Source of the DNA: a virus
Strand: one strand, 5' to 3'
Virus record (IMG/VR): IMGVR_UViG_3300020472_000052
Location: 1-46,356 of that record
Length of the DNA: 46,356 bases
Every line of letters begins with the position of its first letter. Within the stretch, counting starts at the first letter, position 1. Below are positions 40,137-46,356 of this stretch, piece after piece. Position numbers and translations under genes: made by a program. The notes under the pieces were generated by a model that was not told the origin of the DNA, made no database searches, and saw only the letters and a program-made list of their open reading frames with translations.

Positions 40137-40688
40137 ATGTCTTTTAAATACAAAATTACAGGCGTTACAACAGCTCATCTTACTGTTGATTTCGAAAATG
40201 GGAATTGGGCAAATGTTCCAATCATAAAAGGAGAAACTAAAGAAGAAATAGAAGAAAGAATAAGACAATATGCTACACAAACATCTAAAGTTTTTGATAG
40301 TGTATCTGATGTTCCTTTTGCAGTTAATGATGAAGCTACTATATTGAATAGTGTAGAACAGCGAGAAGCTGAAGCTGAGCTAGGAGCTATTAATACTGGG
40401 AATACAGTATTGGATTATAAAAGCCAACGTTGGGCACAATACCCTGGAGCAATGGTTCAATTAGAAGCTATGTATAAAGCTAGGCAAGGCGATAGTACAT
40501 TATTAGATTTAGTTGATAAAACTATTAATGATGTTAAAGCTAGATTCCCTAAAGATACTTCTAATACAACACAAAAAGAGTATTTTGAAGCATGGGATAA
40601 AGGTGATATACATGCTGCTAATAAAGAAGGTGATACTAAAACGAAACGGATAATGGGGTATAATGACACTACTCTACACGTATTGTAA
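40137..40688 (+). CDS. Hypothetical protein, 183 aa, after the adhesins
   Basis: N-terminal beta-hairpin segment (KYKITGVTTAHLTVDFENGNWANVP trimmed) then helical (AELGAINTGNTVLDYKSQRW, MVQLEAMYKARQGD). It may be a fibre chaperone or small tail protein, judging by its place straight after the adhesin gene, but I recognise no family. Confidence 0.6.
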   Translation: MSFKYKITGVTTAHLTVDFENGNWANVPIIKGETKEEIEERIRQYATQTSKVFDSVSDVPFAVNDEATILNSVEQREAEAELGAINTGNTVLDYKSQRWAQYPGAMVQLEAMYKARQGDSTLLDLVDKTINDVKARFPKDTSNTTQKEYFEAWDKGDIHAANKEGDTKTKRIMGYNDTTLHVL

Positions 40689-40693
40689 TTACT

Positions 40694-40879
40694 ATGTCCA
40701 CTAAATTGACAGTACAAGAATATGTCAAACGTATGGCAAATAAATATAATGAACGTCTTCAGATCTGCAATGGATGTGATGAATTAAGGCAAAATATAAA
40801 GGTATGTAAAATATGTGGATGTTTTGTAGTAGCTAAAACAGCTATACCAAGTGCAAGATGTCCCATAGATAAATGGTAA
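40694..40879 (+). CDS. Small zinc-ribbon-like protein, 61 aa
   Basis: Six cysteines at 25, 28, 38, 41, 43 and 56 (CNGC, CKICGC and ARCPIDKW) form a compact Cys cluster of the kind seen in short phage proteins with a CxxC...CxxCGC...CPxxKW pattern (DUF6171-like by recollection). It probably binds one metal ion; the function is unknown. Confidence 0.7.
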   Translation: MSTKLTVQEYVKRMANKYNERLQICNGCDELRQNIKVCKICGCFVVAKTAIPSARCPIDKW

Positions 40880-40894
40880 CTAATTGAAAACAAA

Positions 40895-41599
40895 ATGACC
40901 ACCCTTAACCATCATACTCGTTATAGAGTACAAAAACTTATAGATTCTAAAACTGCAAAAGAATTCATTAAATTTTGTGAGACAAAGGAAACAAAAGACG
41001 GTATAGAATCAGTATACTCTCCTTTTAATACGGATACAAACCTTAAAAATTTATTAAAAAATAATAAAGAAGCTACTATTAATCAATCTGAAATACAATT
41101 TCCTGAAAAATTCCATGATAATTTAAAAGACTTAGGAATTTGGATACGACCTAAATTTTCTACTGATTACTTTTACTCAACTTATGAGAAAGGGTGCTTT
41201 TATAAGGCACATCTAGATTCATGGAACACTGGACACTTTAGTCATACCTTGTTCCTAACTAATCCTAAAAGTTATGAAGGAGGGGAGTTAGAATTACTTA
41301 TAGATGGTAAATTGAAAAAAATAAAACCTAGTGCTGGTTATGTTGTTAGTTATGAAACTGGTATCCCACATCAAGTATTAGAAGTAAAGTCAGGGGTAAG
41401 AAAAGCTTTAGTTTGGTGGACAACTTCGATATTTAATTGTATGCAAGATTTATATGAATCTAGATGGCTTTCAAGTAAAGCTTCTGAGGATTACCTAAGA
41501 ACAGAAGCTGATATAACAACTGATTTAAAATATTTTGCATCTATAGATGAAGTTATGAAACAGACAGAATTAAATAATAAATTAAGAGCTACTTTATAA
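40895..41599 (+). CDS. 2-oxoglutarate/Fe(II)-dependent oxygenase (PKHD-type)
   Basis: 234-aa double-stranded beta-helix dioxygenase that uses Fe(II), O2 and 2-oxoglutarate. Facial triad: His106-x-Asp108 (KAHLD) and His159 (IPHQVLE), with Arg169 (GVRKAL) as the 2-oxoglutarate anchor; YEGGELEL and GYVVSYETG are typical DSBH strands. The substrate is unknown (protein hydroxylation or nucleic-acid demethylation are possible). Such genes are common in marine cyanophages. It lies between the adhesin group and the membrane/lysis-like genes. Confidence 0.9.
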   Translation: MTTLNHHTRYRVQKLIDSKTAKEFIKFCETKETKDGIESVYSPFNTDTNLKNLLKNNKEATINQSEIQFPEKFHDNLKDLGIWIRPKFSTDYFYSTYEKGCFYKAHLDSWNTGHFSHTLFLTNPKSYEGGELELLIDGKLKKIKPSAGYVVSYETGIPHQVLEVKSGVRKALVWWTTSIFNCMQDLYESRWLSSKASEDYLRTEADITTDLKYFASIDEVMKQTELNNKLRATL

Positions 41600-42010
41600 G
41601 TGGATCCTTATATAGATATACCTAGTGCTGGCCTCCCTAAGCCTCTAGATATCCCTCAGTTATACCTCAAACAGCCTTCAGCATATGTACCATCATATAA
41701 ACCTATGGTGATCGCACCTGCTGATTTAGAACGACCTGAAGAAACTAAAGCAGAAGAAACATCAGAACAACCTGAACCACCAAGCTTAAAGATTCCGGTA
41801 TTGGATATACAGATGCCAATACCAGAAACAGCTGTAGTGGTAACAGCAGTAACAACAGCGGTGGTAGCAGTAGCTACTACCTCTATTACTCAAACTCTAT
41901 TTGAACCAATTAAGAAAAAGGTTCAGAAACAACTACAAGCTAAAGTTAATAAATGGAAGGAAAACCAGAAGAAAAAAAAGGACTCCTCACCAAAATCAAA
42001 GACGGAATAG
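41600..42010 (+). CDS. Proline-rich membrane-anchored protein, 136 aa (GTG start)
   Basis: Starts at GTG 41600, directly after the oxygenase stop. The first ~70 residues are Pro-rich (IPSAGLPKPLDIPQLYLKQP), then comes one hydrophobic segment (VVVTAVTTAVVAVATT), then a basic C-terminal helix (KKKVQKQLQAKVNKWKENQK). The layout suggests an inner-membrane protein with a long extended domain, possibly spanin-like, next to a holin-like gene. No family recognised. Confidence 0.65.
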   Translation: MDPYIDIPSAGLPKPLDIPQLYLKQPSAYVPSYKPMVIAPADLERPEETKAEETSEQPEPPSLKIPVLDIQMPIPETAVVVTAVTTAVVAVATTSITQTLFEPIKKKVQKQLQAKVNKWKENQKKKKDSSPKSKTE

Positions 42011-42258
42011 AGGATCAAGATGCTCAGATACAGATACTCGGCACTTTCGTCAGACTTGGCGTAGTTGTTTGGTCTGGCTTTATCATAACTATGAATTATG
42101 TAGAATTGCCTATGATTAAGAAAGCTGGTAACTCAGATATCACGTTCGTTGCTTCGGTGTTTACTGGAGCATTAGCAACTTTTGGCTTATCTACTGGTAA
42201 TTCAAACAAAGATAAAGGTACTGTAAACTGTCCTATGGCAAAGAAAAAGGAAGAATGA
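41953..42258 (+). CDS. Holin-like small membrane protein, 101 aa
   Basis: Charged N-terminus (MEGKPEEKKGLLTKIKDGIE), two hydrophobic helices (LGVVVWSGFIITMNYV and ITFVASVFTGALATFGLS) and a charged C-terminus (MAKKKEE), the shape of a class II holin. It overlaps the previous gene by 58 nt and the next exported protein by 4 nt (ATGA). Lysis timing is the likely role; not proven, and no endolysin gene is recognisable nearby. Confidence 0.65.
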   Translation: MEGKPEEKKGLLTKIKDGIEDQDAQIQILGTFVRLGVVVWSGFIITMNYVELPMIKKAGNSDITFVASVFTGALATFGLSTGNSNKDKGTVNCPMAKKKEE

Positions 42259-42626
42259 AGAAATGGCTTTTACTCTTAGCACTGTTCTCCCCCTCGGTAG
42301 CAAGAGCAGAGTTAGTCACGCCCCAATTCACCCAGGGTTCGATGAACTCAACAACGACTACAACTCAAGAGATCGTGGAGGATATAACCATCACGAAATA
42401 TGGATCCGTGTTAAATACATGGGATGGAAACAATATTACTCATACTTCAGCAAGTTCTGGAGGAATATTAGATACAGATTCAGTATTCACGATTCATACA
42501 GTTGGAGATCCCTTTACGTTAGAAGTAACAACAAGGGCAGCAACTCAAGTGTTAGAAACACAAGTAATAGAAAGAGAAATCGACACTACTTCTACTACGG
42601 TCTCCTTATCAGTCTTCTCTCAGTAG
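42255..42626 (+). CDS. Exported protein, 123 aa
   Basis: Clear signal peptide: MKKWLLLLALFSPSVARAE with cleavage after ARA. The mature part is Thr-rich (NSTTTTTQEIVEDITITKYG, then DTTSTTVSLSVF) and beta-rich. It starts in the ATGA overlap with the holin-like gene. Similar small exported proteins occur near lysis genes in marine cyanophages, role unknown. The 3' end runs in the frame next to that of the following exported protein. Confidence 0.75.
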   Translation: MKKWLLLLALFSPSVARAELVTPQFTQGSMNSTTTTTQEIVEDITITKYGSVLNTWDGNNITHTSASSGGILDTDSVFTIHTVGDPFTLEVTTRAATQVLETQVIEREIDTTSTTVSLSVFSQ

Positions 42627-43324
42627 CACCAGTTCGTGCTAATGAAGGTGAGACAAACAATACATCTAATCCTGTGGCGGCTGCAACGGGCAATGTGACC
42701 AACCAAGCCGTCCAATTTCAAAACAATGGTGCTCCATCTAGACAACACTATGGTCCAAACATAAGTTGTAATGGTAGTACTATGACCTTCTCCCCATTCT
42801 ATATGGGTAATCATACGAAACCTTGGGATATTGATGAAGATGGTATGTCACCCTCTAGCTATACTATGGCTGAGAACTGGGGTGGTCAAATCAACTTCAT
42901 GGTACCTTTGGATAGAGAAGGTTTAAATCGTTGTAGATCTATAGCAAAGCAGCAGCATGAAAAGATGAAGTTGAATTATGAGCTAGTTCGAATTGATAAC
43001 TGTGCTAAACTTCAACAAAAAGGTTTCATGTTACTTCCAGGTTCACGGGTCTATCACCTATGTAGTGATGTCATACCTATATCTACTTGGAAGGCAGCTG
43101 AAGCTAAAGTTCTTAAATGTAAATCCCCACCAAAACCTTGGTACAAACCTTGGGATAAACCTAAAGACACATGTAAAATGAGCTCATTAACTGTACAAAG
43201 AAAAGATAACACACCCAATCTTGATGGACCTAACGACCTTCAACCGGTAGTAAAAACATCACGTATAATTGAAAATGAAGCTGCAGAAGCAGCAGTCAAA
43301 CAAACAAAAACCACTAAAAAATAA
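42263..43324 (+). CDS. Exported Cys-containing protein; true start unclear
   Basis: Frame open from ATG 42263, but the first ~106 codons look like the shadow of the overlapping exported gene. From about 42581 the sequence becomes protein-like: RHYFYYGLLISLLSVAPVRA is a good signal peptide, then NEGETNNTSNPVAAATG and a soluble domain with paired Cys (ISCNGSTMTF, GLNRCRSIAKQQHEKM, DNCAKLQQKG, YHLCSDVIP, KCKSPP, KDTCKM). No ATG, GTG or TTG lies in frame between 42422 and the signal peptide; ATG 42419 is the nearest. Either a non-standard start (for example ATC 42608) or a frameshift from the upstream gene is needed. Function unknown; a periplasmic protein. Confidence 0.6.
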   Translation: MAFTLSTVLPLGSKSRVSHAPIHPGFDELNNDYNSRDRGGYNHHEIWIRVKYMGWKQYYSYFSKFWRNIRYRFSIHDSYSWRSLYVRSNNKGSNSSVRNTSNRKRNRHYFYYGLLISLLSVAPVRANEGETNNTSNPVAAATGNVTNQAVQFQNNGAPSRQHYGPNISCNGSTMTFSPFYMGNHTKPWDIDEDGMSPSSYTMAENWGGQINFMVPLDREGLNRCRSIAKQQHEKMKLNYELVRIDNCAKLQQKGFMLLPGSRVYHLCSDVIPISTWKAAEAKVLKCKSPPKPWYKPWDKPKDTCKMSSLTVQRKDNTPNLDGPNDLQPVVKTSRIIENEAAEAAVKQTKTTKK

Positions 43325-43479
43325 TGTCACTATTAATCAAGCCCATCCTTCTCGCCTTTATTAAATCAGATTCTGTTAAGCAATTACTAGTAGATGTACT
43401 AGAAGCTTATGTAAAGAGAACTGATAATAAACTTGATGATAAAGCTCTCGAACTTGTAAAAGAAAAACTATTCTCTTAA
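43324..43479 (+). CDS. Hypothetical protein, 51 aa
   Basis: Amphipathic, mostly helical small protein (MSLLIKPILLAFIKSDSVKQ ... ALELVKEKLFS). Start ATG 43324 shares one base with the preceding stop (TAATG). I recall near-identical 50-residue proteins in marine cyanophages, without known function. Confidence 0.65.
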   Translation: MSLLIKPILLAFIKSDSVKQLLVDVLEAYVKRTDNKLDDKALELVKEKLFS

Positions 43480-43483
43480 AAAA

Positions 43484-43618
43484 ATGTCTGAAAAAGATTA
43501 TACAAAAGATTCAACGAAGTGGCCAGAAACACCTGGTAAACCTGGCTGGCAAGTAGCGAAAGGTAAAAAGAAAAACGGGAAAAAGACTAAAAACATAAAA
43601 ATCTGGGATCAAGCCTAA
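43484..43618 (+). CDS. Hypothetical basic protein, 44 aa
   Basis: Lys/Gly/Trp-containing peptide (STKWPETPGKPGWQVAKGKK ... IWDQA). It stops in a TAATG overlap with terS, so it is coupled to the packaging genes. Strongly basic; it may bind DNA, unproven. Confidence 0.5.
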   Translation: MSEKDYTKDSTKWPETPGKPGWQVAKGKKKNGKKTKNIKIWDQA

Positions 43619-43875
43619 TGGCTAAAGCCACAGAAGAACAGTTTAATGAACTGCATAGCCTTGTCACAACTGAATTCCTTAAACGGGTCAGAAGTGGCGA
43701 GGCTACAACTCAAGATTTAAAAGCAGCCTGTGATTGGCTGAAGACTAATGATGTTAGTGGTGTTGCTTATGAAGGCAGTCCATTAGATAAATTAGCGGCA
43801 ATCATGCCTACAGTAGATCCATCACTAGTACAACATAGACTCTATGGGACCAAAACTAAGTCCAAATCCAGGTAG
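43618..43875 (+). CDS. terS: Terminase small subunit
   Basis: 85-aa packaging-initiation protein. It has the T7-like TerS pattern: an N-terminal helix LHSLVTTEFLKRVRSGEATT, then QDLKAACDWLKTNDVSGVAY, and a terminal part with SPLDKLAAIMP. It recognises the phage concatemer and hands it to TerL. It stands about 2.1 kb before terL rather than next to it, with two unknown genes (and a small basic one) in between. Starts as TAATG with the previous gene. Confidence 0.82.
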   Translation: MAKATEEQFNELHSLVTTEFLKRVRSGEATTQDLKAACDWLKTNDVSGVAYEGSPLDKLAAIMPTVDPSLVQHRLYGTKTKSKSR

Positions 43876-44104
43876 AACCGCAAGGTACTATCGAAGTAAC
43901 CCTAAAGCTAGGGCTAAACATGTTAGGGATAACACTAAAATAAATAAAACCCCTGCTAAACGGAAATACAGAAAAGATTTGATGAAGATACGTAATAAGA
44001 AAAAACCTGGTCCACAACAGGATGTGTCTCATAAAGCAGGAGGTGGTACTACAATTGAATCACGTAAAACTAACCGCGCTAGAGGCGGGGCTAAGAGGAA
44101 ATAA
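43844..44104 (+). CDS. Small highly basic phage protein, 86 aa
   Basis: Very Lys/Arg-rich (TARYYRSNPKARAKHVRDNT, KRKYRKDLMKIRNKKKPGPQ) with the C-terminal pattern DVSHKAGGGTTIESRKTNRA. I recall this 'YYxSNPxAR ... D.SH ... NR.RG' family as a short basic protein found near terminase genes in many phages; no proven function, perhaps DNA binding. It overlaps terS by 32 nt. Confidence 0.7.
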   Translation: MGPKLSPNPGRTARYYRSNPKARAKHVRDNTKINKTPAKRKYRKDLMKIRNKKKPGPQQDVSHKAGGGTTIESRKTNRARGGAKRK

Positions 44105-44106
44105 GG

Positions 44107-45633
44107 ATGCCTGATGTTACAGAATTTGGCCAACCATTAGGGATAGAGAAACTACCTCCAGATCAACGGGAATCTTCACTACTCGTACATTGGCTTAGAG
44201 GTAAAGTAAACAGATTCGGTGAGCTAGCAAAAGAAGCTGGTCAGTTGAAAAAAACTGGAGGTAGTTCTGAAAGATTAACTAGAGGTAAAAATAATAAACT
44301 ATTTGACAACTTAGGTCAAGAGATCAGTGGTTCCCAAGTAAAACATGTACTGCGAGGCACAGGAAGTACACTAGTTACTCCGCCTGAATGGTATGCGCCA
44401 ATTGCTCAGAACCTGCTTGATCTTAATGCAACAGATAAACAAGTTCATAGTAAACTTCGAGTTATTCTTGATGATCTTTTAAAAGCTAGGAAAGTTACAC
44501 CAACAGATCAGATGCACCATTGGGTTGCTTCTAATATTTTTAGATGGGCACATCAGCAAATGCCTGAAAATGTTAGGTTAGGTGGTATGGGGTTAATCAA
44601 AAAAACTTTTGGGGTAGATTTTGGAGAACATACAACTGGACAATCTTTGACTAGAAGAAGCCATTTAGGTACTTCTGATCCCTTAGATAAACAGTTATCA
44701 CAAATACCAAAATATAAAAATAAAATATGGACTCCAGATCCAGCACTTAGTGCACATCCAACTGCATTAGGTGGTACAACGGGTAACCGTCTTGTAGAAC
44801 AAGTCAGAAGAGCAATGACTAGAAATGGTAAACTCTACATACCAACAACTGATTTAGAATATTTTAATATGTTCCGACCTATTTATCAACAATTATTAGA
44901 TGCTGATACTTTAGGTGTACTTGTAGATGAAACAAGACGTGGAGTAATTAGAGATTGGGCTAGTATAAATAATCCTAATTTAGGATTACCAGAGAACTTC
45001 GACCCATTCTCTCTGAATAATAAACTAGAAGATACGATTACATTCCAAAAAGCTATAGGTGCAGACGAAGGAGTACTTAAAAAAGCAGCAACGACATGGC
45101 ATATACCTGATAAAGCTAAGAACTTTGCGAAAAAAGTTGGTTTGTTTGGTACTGTTGCAGTCGGTACTTCTGTCATTAACCCAGGCTCATCATATGCAGC
45201 TGGAACAGGTATAAAAGCCTTACAAGAAGGTGATATAGACACAGCTAAATCTCAAATCAAACCTTTCGTTGAAGGTGCAGTTAATGATCTAAAATGGCAG
45301 GCAGGTTTCATGCTTGCTTCAGGCGTATTAGCTAAGCAGGCTTCAGGTAAAGCCCTTGCTGCTAAATTCTCTAGTGGTCTTGCACCTCCAGTAGCTGGAG
45401 CTTTATTACTTAAAACAGGTTATGATGTAACTAATGCATTTATTGAAGGTTACTCTGGTAATACTATAGAAGGACATGTAGGTAAATATATAGGTGAAGG
45501 TAGGCATAAAGGTAGGACTTATACTGATAAGTCTGGTGAGAATGCTTGGTATGCTAATCCAGATTTAAGCATTGAAGCTCTTAATGAACAATTAAAAACC
45601 AAAAAGTATCAAACATCAATTACATCAAATTAA
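44107..45633 (+). CDS. Unknown 508-aa protein between terS and terL
   Basis: Starts MPDVTEFGQPLGIEKLPPDQ after a good ribosome-binding site (GAGGAAATAAGG). Residues ~135-200 hold His-rich motifs (DQMHHWVASNIFRWAHQQMP, then FGEHTTGQSLTRRSHLGTSD) that loosely resemble His-Me-finger/HHxx-type nuclease domains. Two hydrophobic segments follow (KKVGLFGTVAVGTSVINPG near 340-360; GFMLASGVLAKQA and APPVAGALLL near 400-440). The C-terminus has EGHVGKYIGEGRHKGRTYTD. It may be an ejected or membrane-associated protein; no family recognised. Confidence 0.65.
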   Translation: MPDVTEFGQPLGIEKLPPDQRESSLLVHWLRGKVNRFGELAKEAGQLKKTGGSSERLTRGKNNKLFDNLGQEISGSQVKHVLRGTGSTLVTPPEWYAPIAQNLLDLNATDKQVHSKLRVILDDLLKARKVTPTDQMHHWVASNIFRWAHQQMPENVRLGGMGLIKKTFGVDFGEHTTGQSLTRRSHLGTSDPLDKQLSQIPKYKNKIWTPDPALSAHPTALGGTTGNRLVEQVRRAMTRNGKLYIPTTDLEYFNMFRPIYQQLLDADTLGVLVDETRRGVIRDWASINNPNLGLPENFDPFSLNNKLEDTITFQKAIGADEGVLKKAATTWHIPDKAKNFAKKVGLFGTVAVGTSVINPGSSYAAGTGIKALQEGDIDTAKSQIKPFVEGAVNDLKWQAGFMLASGVLAKQASGKALAAKFSSGLAPPVAGALLLKTGYDVTNAFIEGYSGNTIEGHVGKYIGEGRHKGRTYTDKSGENAWYANPDLSIEALNEQLKTKKYQTSITSN

Positions 45634-45639
45634 AATATT

Positions 45640-45954
45640 ATGAATTATGATTATGGCTTGAAGATAGGTAATCAATCAAATCTCTCACCTTTATATGGTG
45701 ATCCTGGTGTAGGTGCTAATGATTTGAAAATAGGTAATGTAGCTTTAAACCCAAAAGTTGAGAAAAAAGTTAAGAAATTTAAACCTGGTTTAATGAGAAA
45801 TCAATATAGACAAGGTTTACAAAGTATTGCTGGTGGTACTGGTAATTTATTTCCTGGTGCAATGGATAATCTCGGTAAAAAACTTGGTATGTCAACTGAT
45901 GAAATACTAAAACCACAGAATGCTAAAGATCTTCTTGACAAAATTAAATGGTAG
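45640..45954 (+). CDS. Unknown 104-aa protein immediately upstream of terL
   Basis: Basic, Gly/Asn-rich small protein (MNYDYGLKIGNQSNLSPLYG ... KDLLDKIKW), with a Lys-rich central helix (EKKVKKFKPGLMRNQYRQGL). It overlaps the terL start by 7 nt. No domain seen; position suggests a packaging or head-completion role. Confidence 0.55.
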   Translation: MNYDYGLKIGNQSNLSPLYGDPGVGANDLKIGNVALNPKVEKKVKKFKPGLMRNQYRQGLQSIAGGTGNLFPGAMDNLGKKLGMSTDEILKPQNAKDLLDKIKW

Positions 45955-46356
45955 TAGATGCTCTATCTTCATTAAAAGGTGATTTTAAATTATTCTTGAC
46001 TGCTTTATGGGAGCAATTAGAACTCCCTCCTCCCACTAGAGCACAGTACGCTATCGCTGACTACTTACAGAATGGACCAAAAAGATTACAGATCCAAGCC
46101 TTTAGAGGTGTTGGTAAATCTTGGATTACTGGTGCTTTTGTCCTTTGGACACTCTTTAATGATCCAGAAAGAAAAATAATGATTATATCTGCTTCTAAAG
46201 AAAGAGCAGATAATATGTCAATCTTCCTACAGAAACTTATTATTGAAACCCCATGGCTATCTCATCTCAGACCGAAATCAGACGATTCACGTTGGAGTCG
46301 CATCAGCTTCGACGTCGCCTGTTCTCCTCACCAAGCCCCAAGCGTAAAGTCGGTGG
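45948..46356 (+). CDS. terL: Terminase large subunit, 5' part (cut by window end)
   Basis: ATG 45948 overlaps the previous stop. The 136 complete codons encode the N-terminal ATPase half: helix-rich start (FKLFLTALWEQLELPPPTRA), Walker A-like AFRGVGKS with Lys57, then KIMIISASKERADNMSIFLQ and VACSPHQAPSVKSV. T7 gp19-type terminases continue with GITGQLTGSRAD; the window stops after SV plus one base and restarts at base 1 with TGSRAD. The two parts are therefore one gene. Confidence 0.95.
   Translation, partial: MVVDALSSLKGDFKLFLTALWEQLELPPPTRAQYAIADYLQNGPKRLQIQAFRGVGKSWITGAFVLWTLFNDPERKIMIISASKERADNMSIFLQKLIIETPWLSHLRPKSDDSRWSRISFDVACSPHQAPSVKSV

Noticed and set aside
1-46356. Possible integrase or lysogeny module.
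   Set aside because: No tyrosine or serine recombinase motif, no repressor gene, and the tRNA is complete rather than an att fragment; temperate lifestyle is not supported.

Overview
The window is one nearly complete genome, about 46.4 kb, of a T7-like cyanopodovirus (Autographiviridae type) that infects a marine picocyanobacterium. The evidence is a single-subunit T7-type RNA polymerase, a T7-order replication block and virion block, and two host-type photosynthesis genes (psbA for the D1 protein and a high-light-inducible protein gene). The DNA is AT-rich and every convincing gene is on the + strand. The two window ends fall inside the same gene, terL: the 5' half lies at 45948-46356 and the 3' half at 1-1317. 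The window is therefore a cut-open circle, and only about 17 nt seem to be missing at the join.

Layout. (1) 1-2415: 3' half of terL, hairpins, two tiny genes and thyX. (2) 2416-2794: the only gene-free stretch over 300 nt, with stacked hairpins, a Fur-box-like palindrome and a GC-rich repeat that is inverted relative to a copy inside thyX. (3) 2795-6071: an early island of about 14 very small, mostly unrecognised genes, headed by two near-identical host sigma70-type promoters and holding a complete tRNA-Asp(GUC). (4) 6047-16537: RNA polymerase, gp2.5-type SSB, gp3-type endonuclease, gp4-type primase/helicase, a DNA polymerase split into exonuclease and polymerase genes, gp6-type exonuclease, a DUF3310-like protein, a MazG-like pyrophosphohydrolase, and class I ribonucleotide reductase alpha and beta. 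(5) 16540-23192: an unknown protein, portal, scaffold, the hli-psbA cassette with small neighbours, the major capsid protein and a strong terminator. (6) 23213-40122: tail tubular proteins A and B, internal virion proteins (gp14/15/16-like) and three adjacent fibre/adhesin genes. (7) 40137-45954: accessory and lysis/packaging genes (2OG-Fe(II) oxygenase, holin-like membrane proteins, two exported proteins, terS, unknown 508-aa and 104-aa proteins), leading back into terL.

How it works together (inference from T7 plus what is seen): host RNA polymerase starts the early region from the two promoters, phage RNA polymerase is made, and it then transcribes the replication/nucleotide block and the virion block. 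ThyX, RNR and the MazG-like protein serve nucleotide supply, while psbA and hli keep host photosystem II working during infection.

The most striking unexplained signal is a short element, consensus TTCACAGTCA. It occurs about 14 times, always on the + strand, only between 3.0 and 16.0 kb. Inside genes it is read in all three codon frames (HSQ, FTV, SQS), so it looks selected as nucleic acid. It may be the middle-promoter core of the phage RNA polymerase or another regulatory or replication site. I see no integrase, no transaldolase (talC) and no recognisable endolysin.
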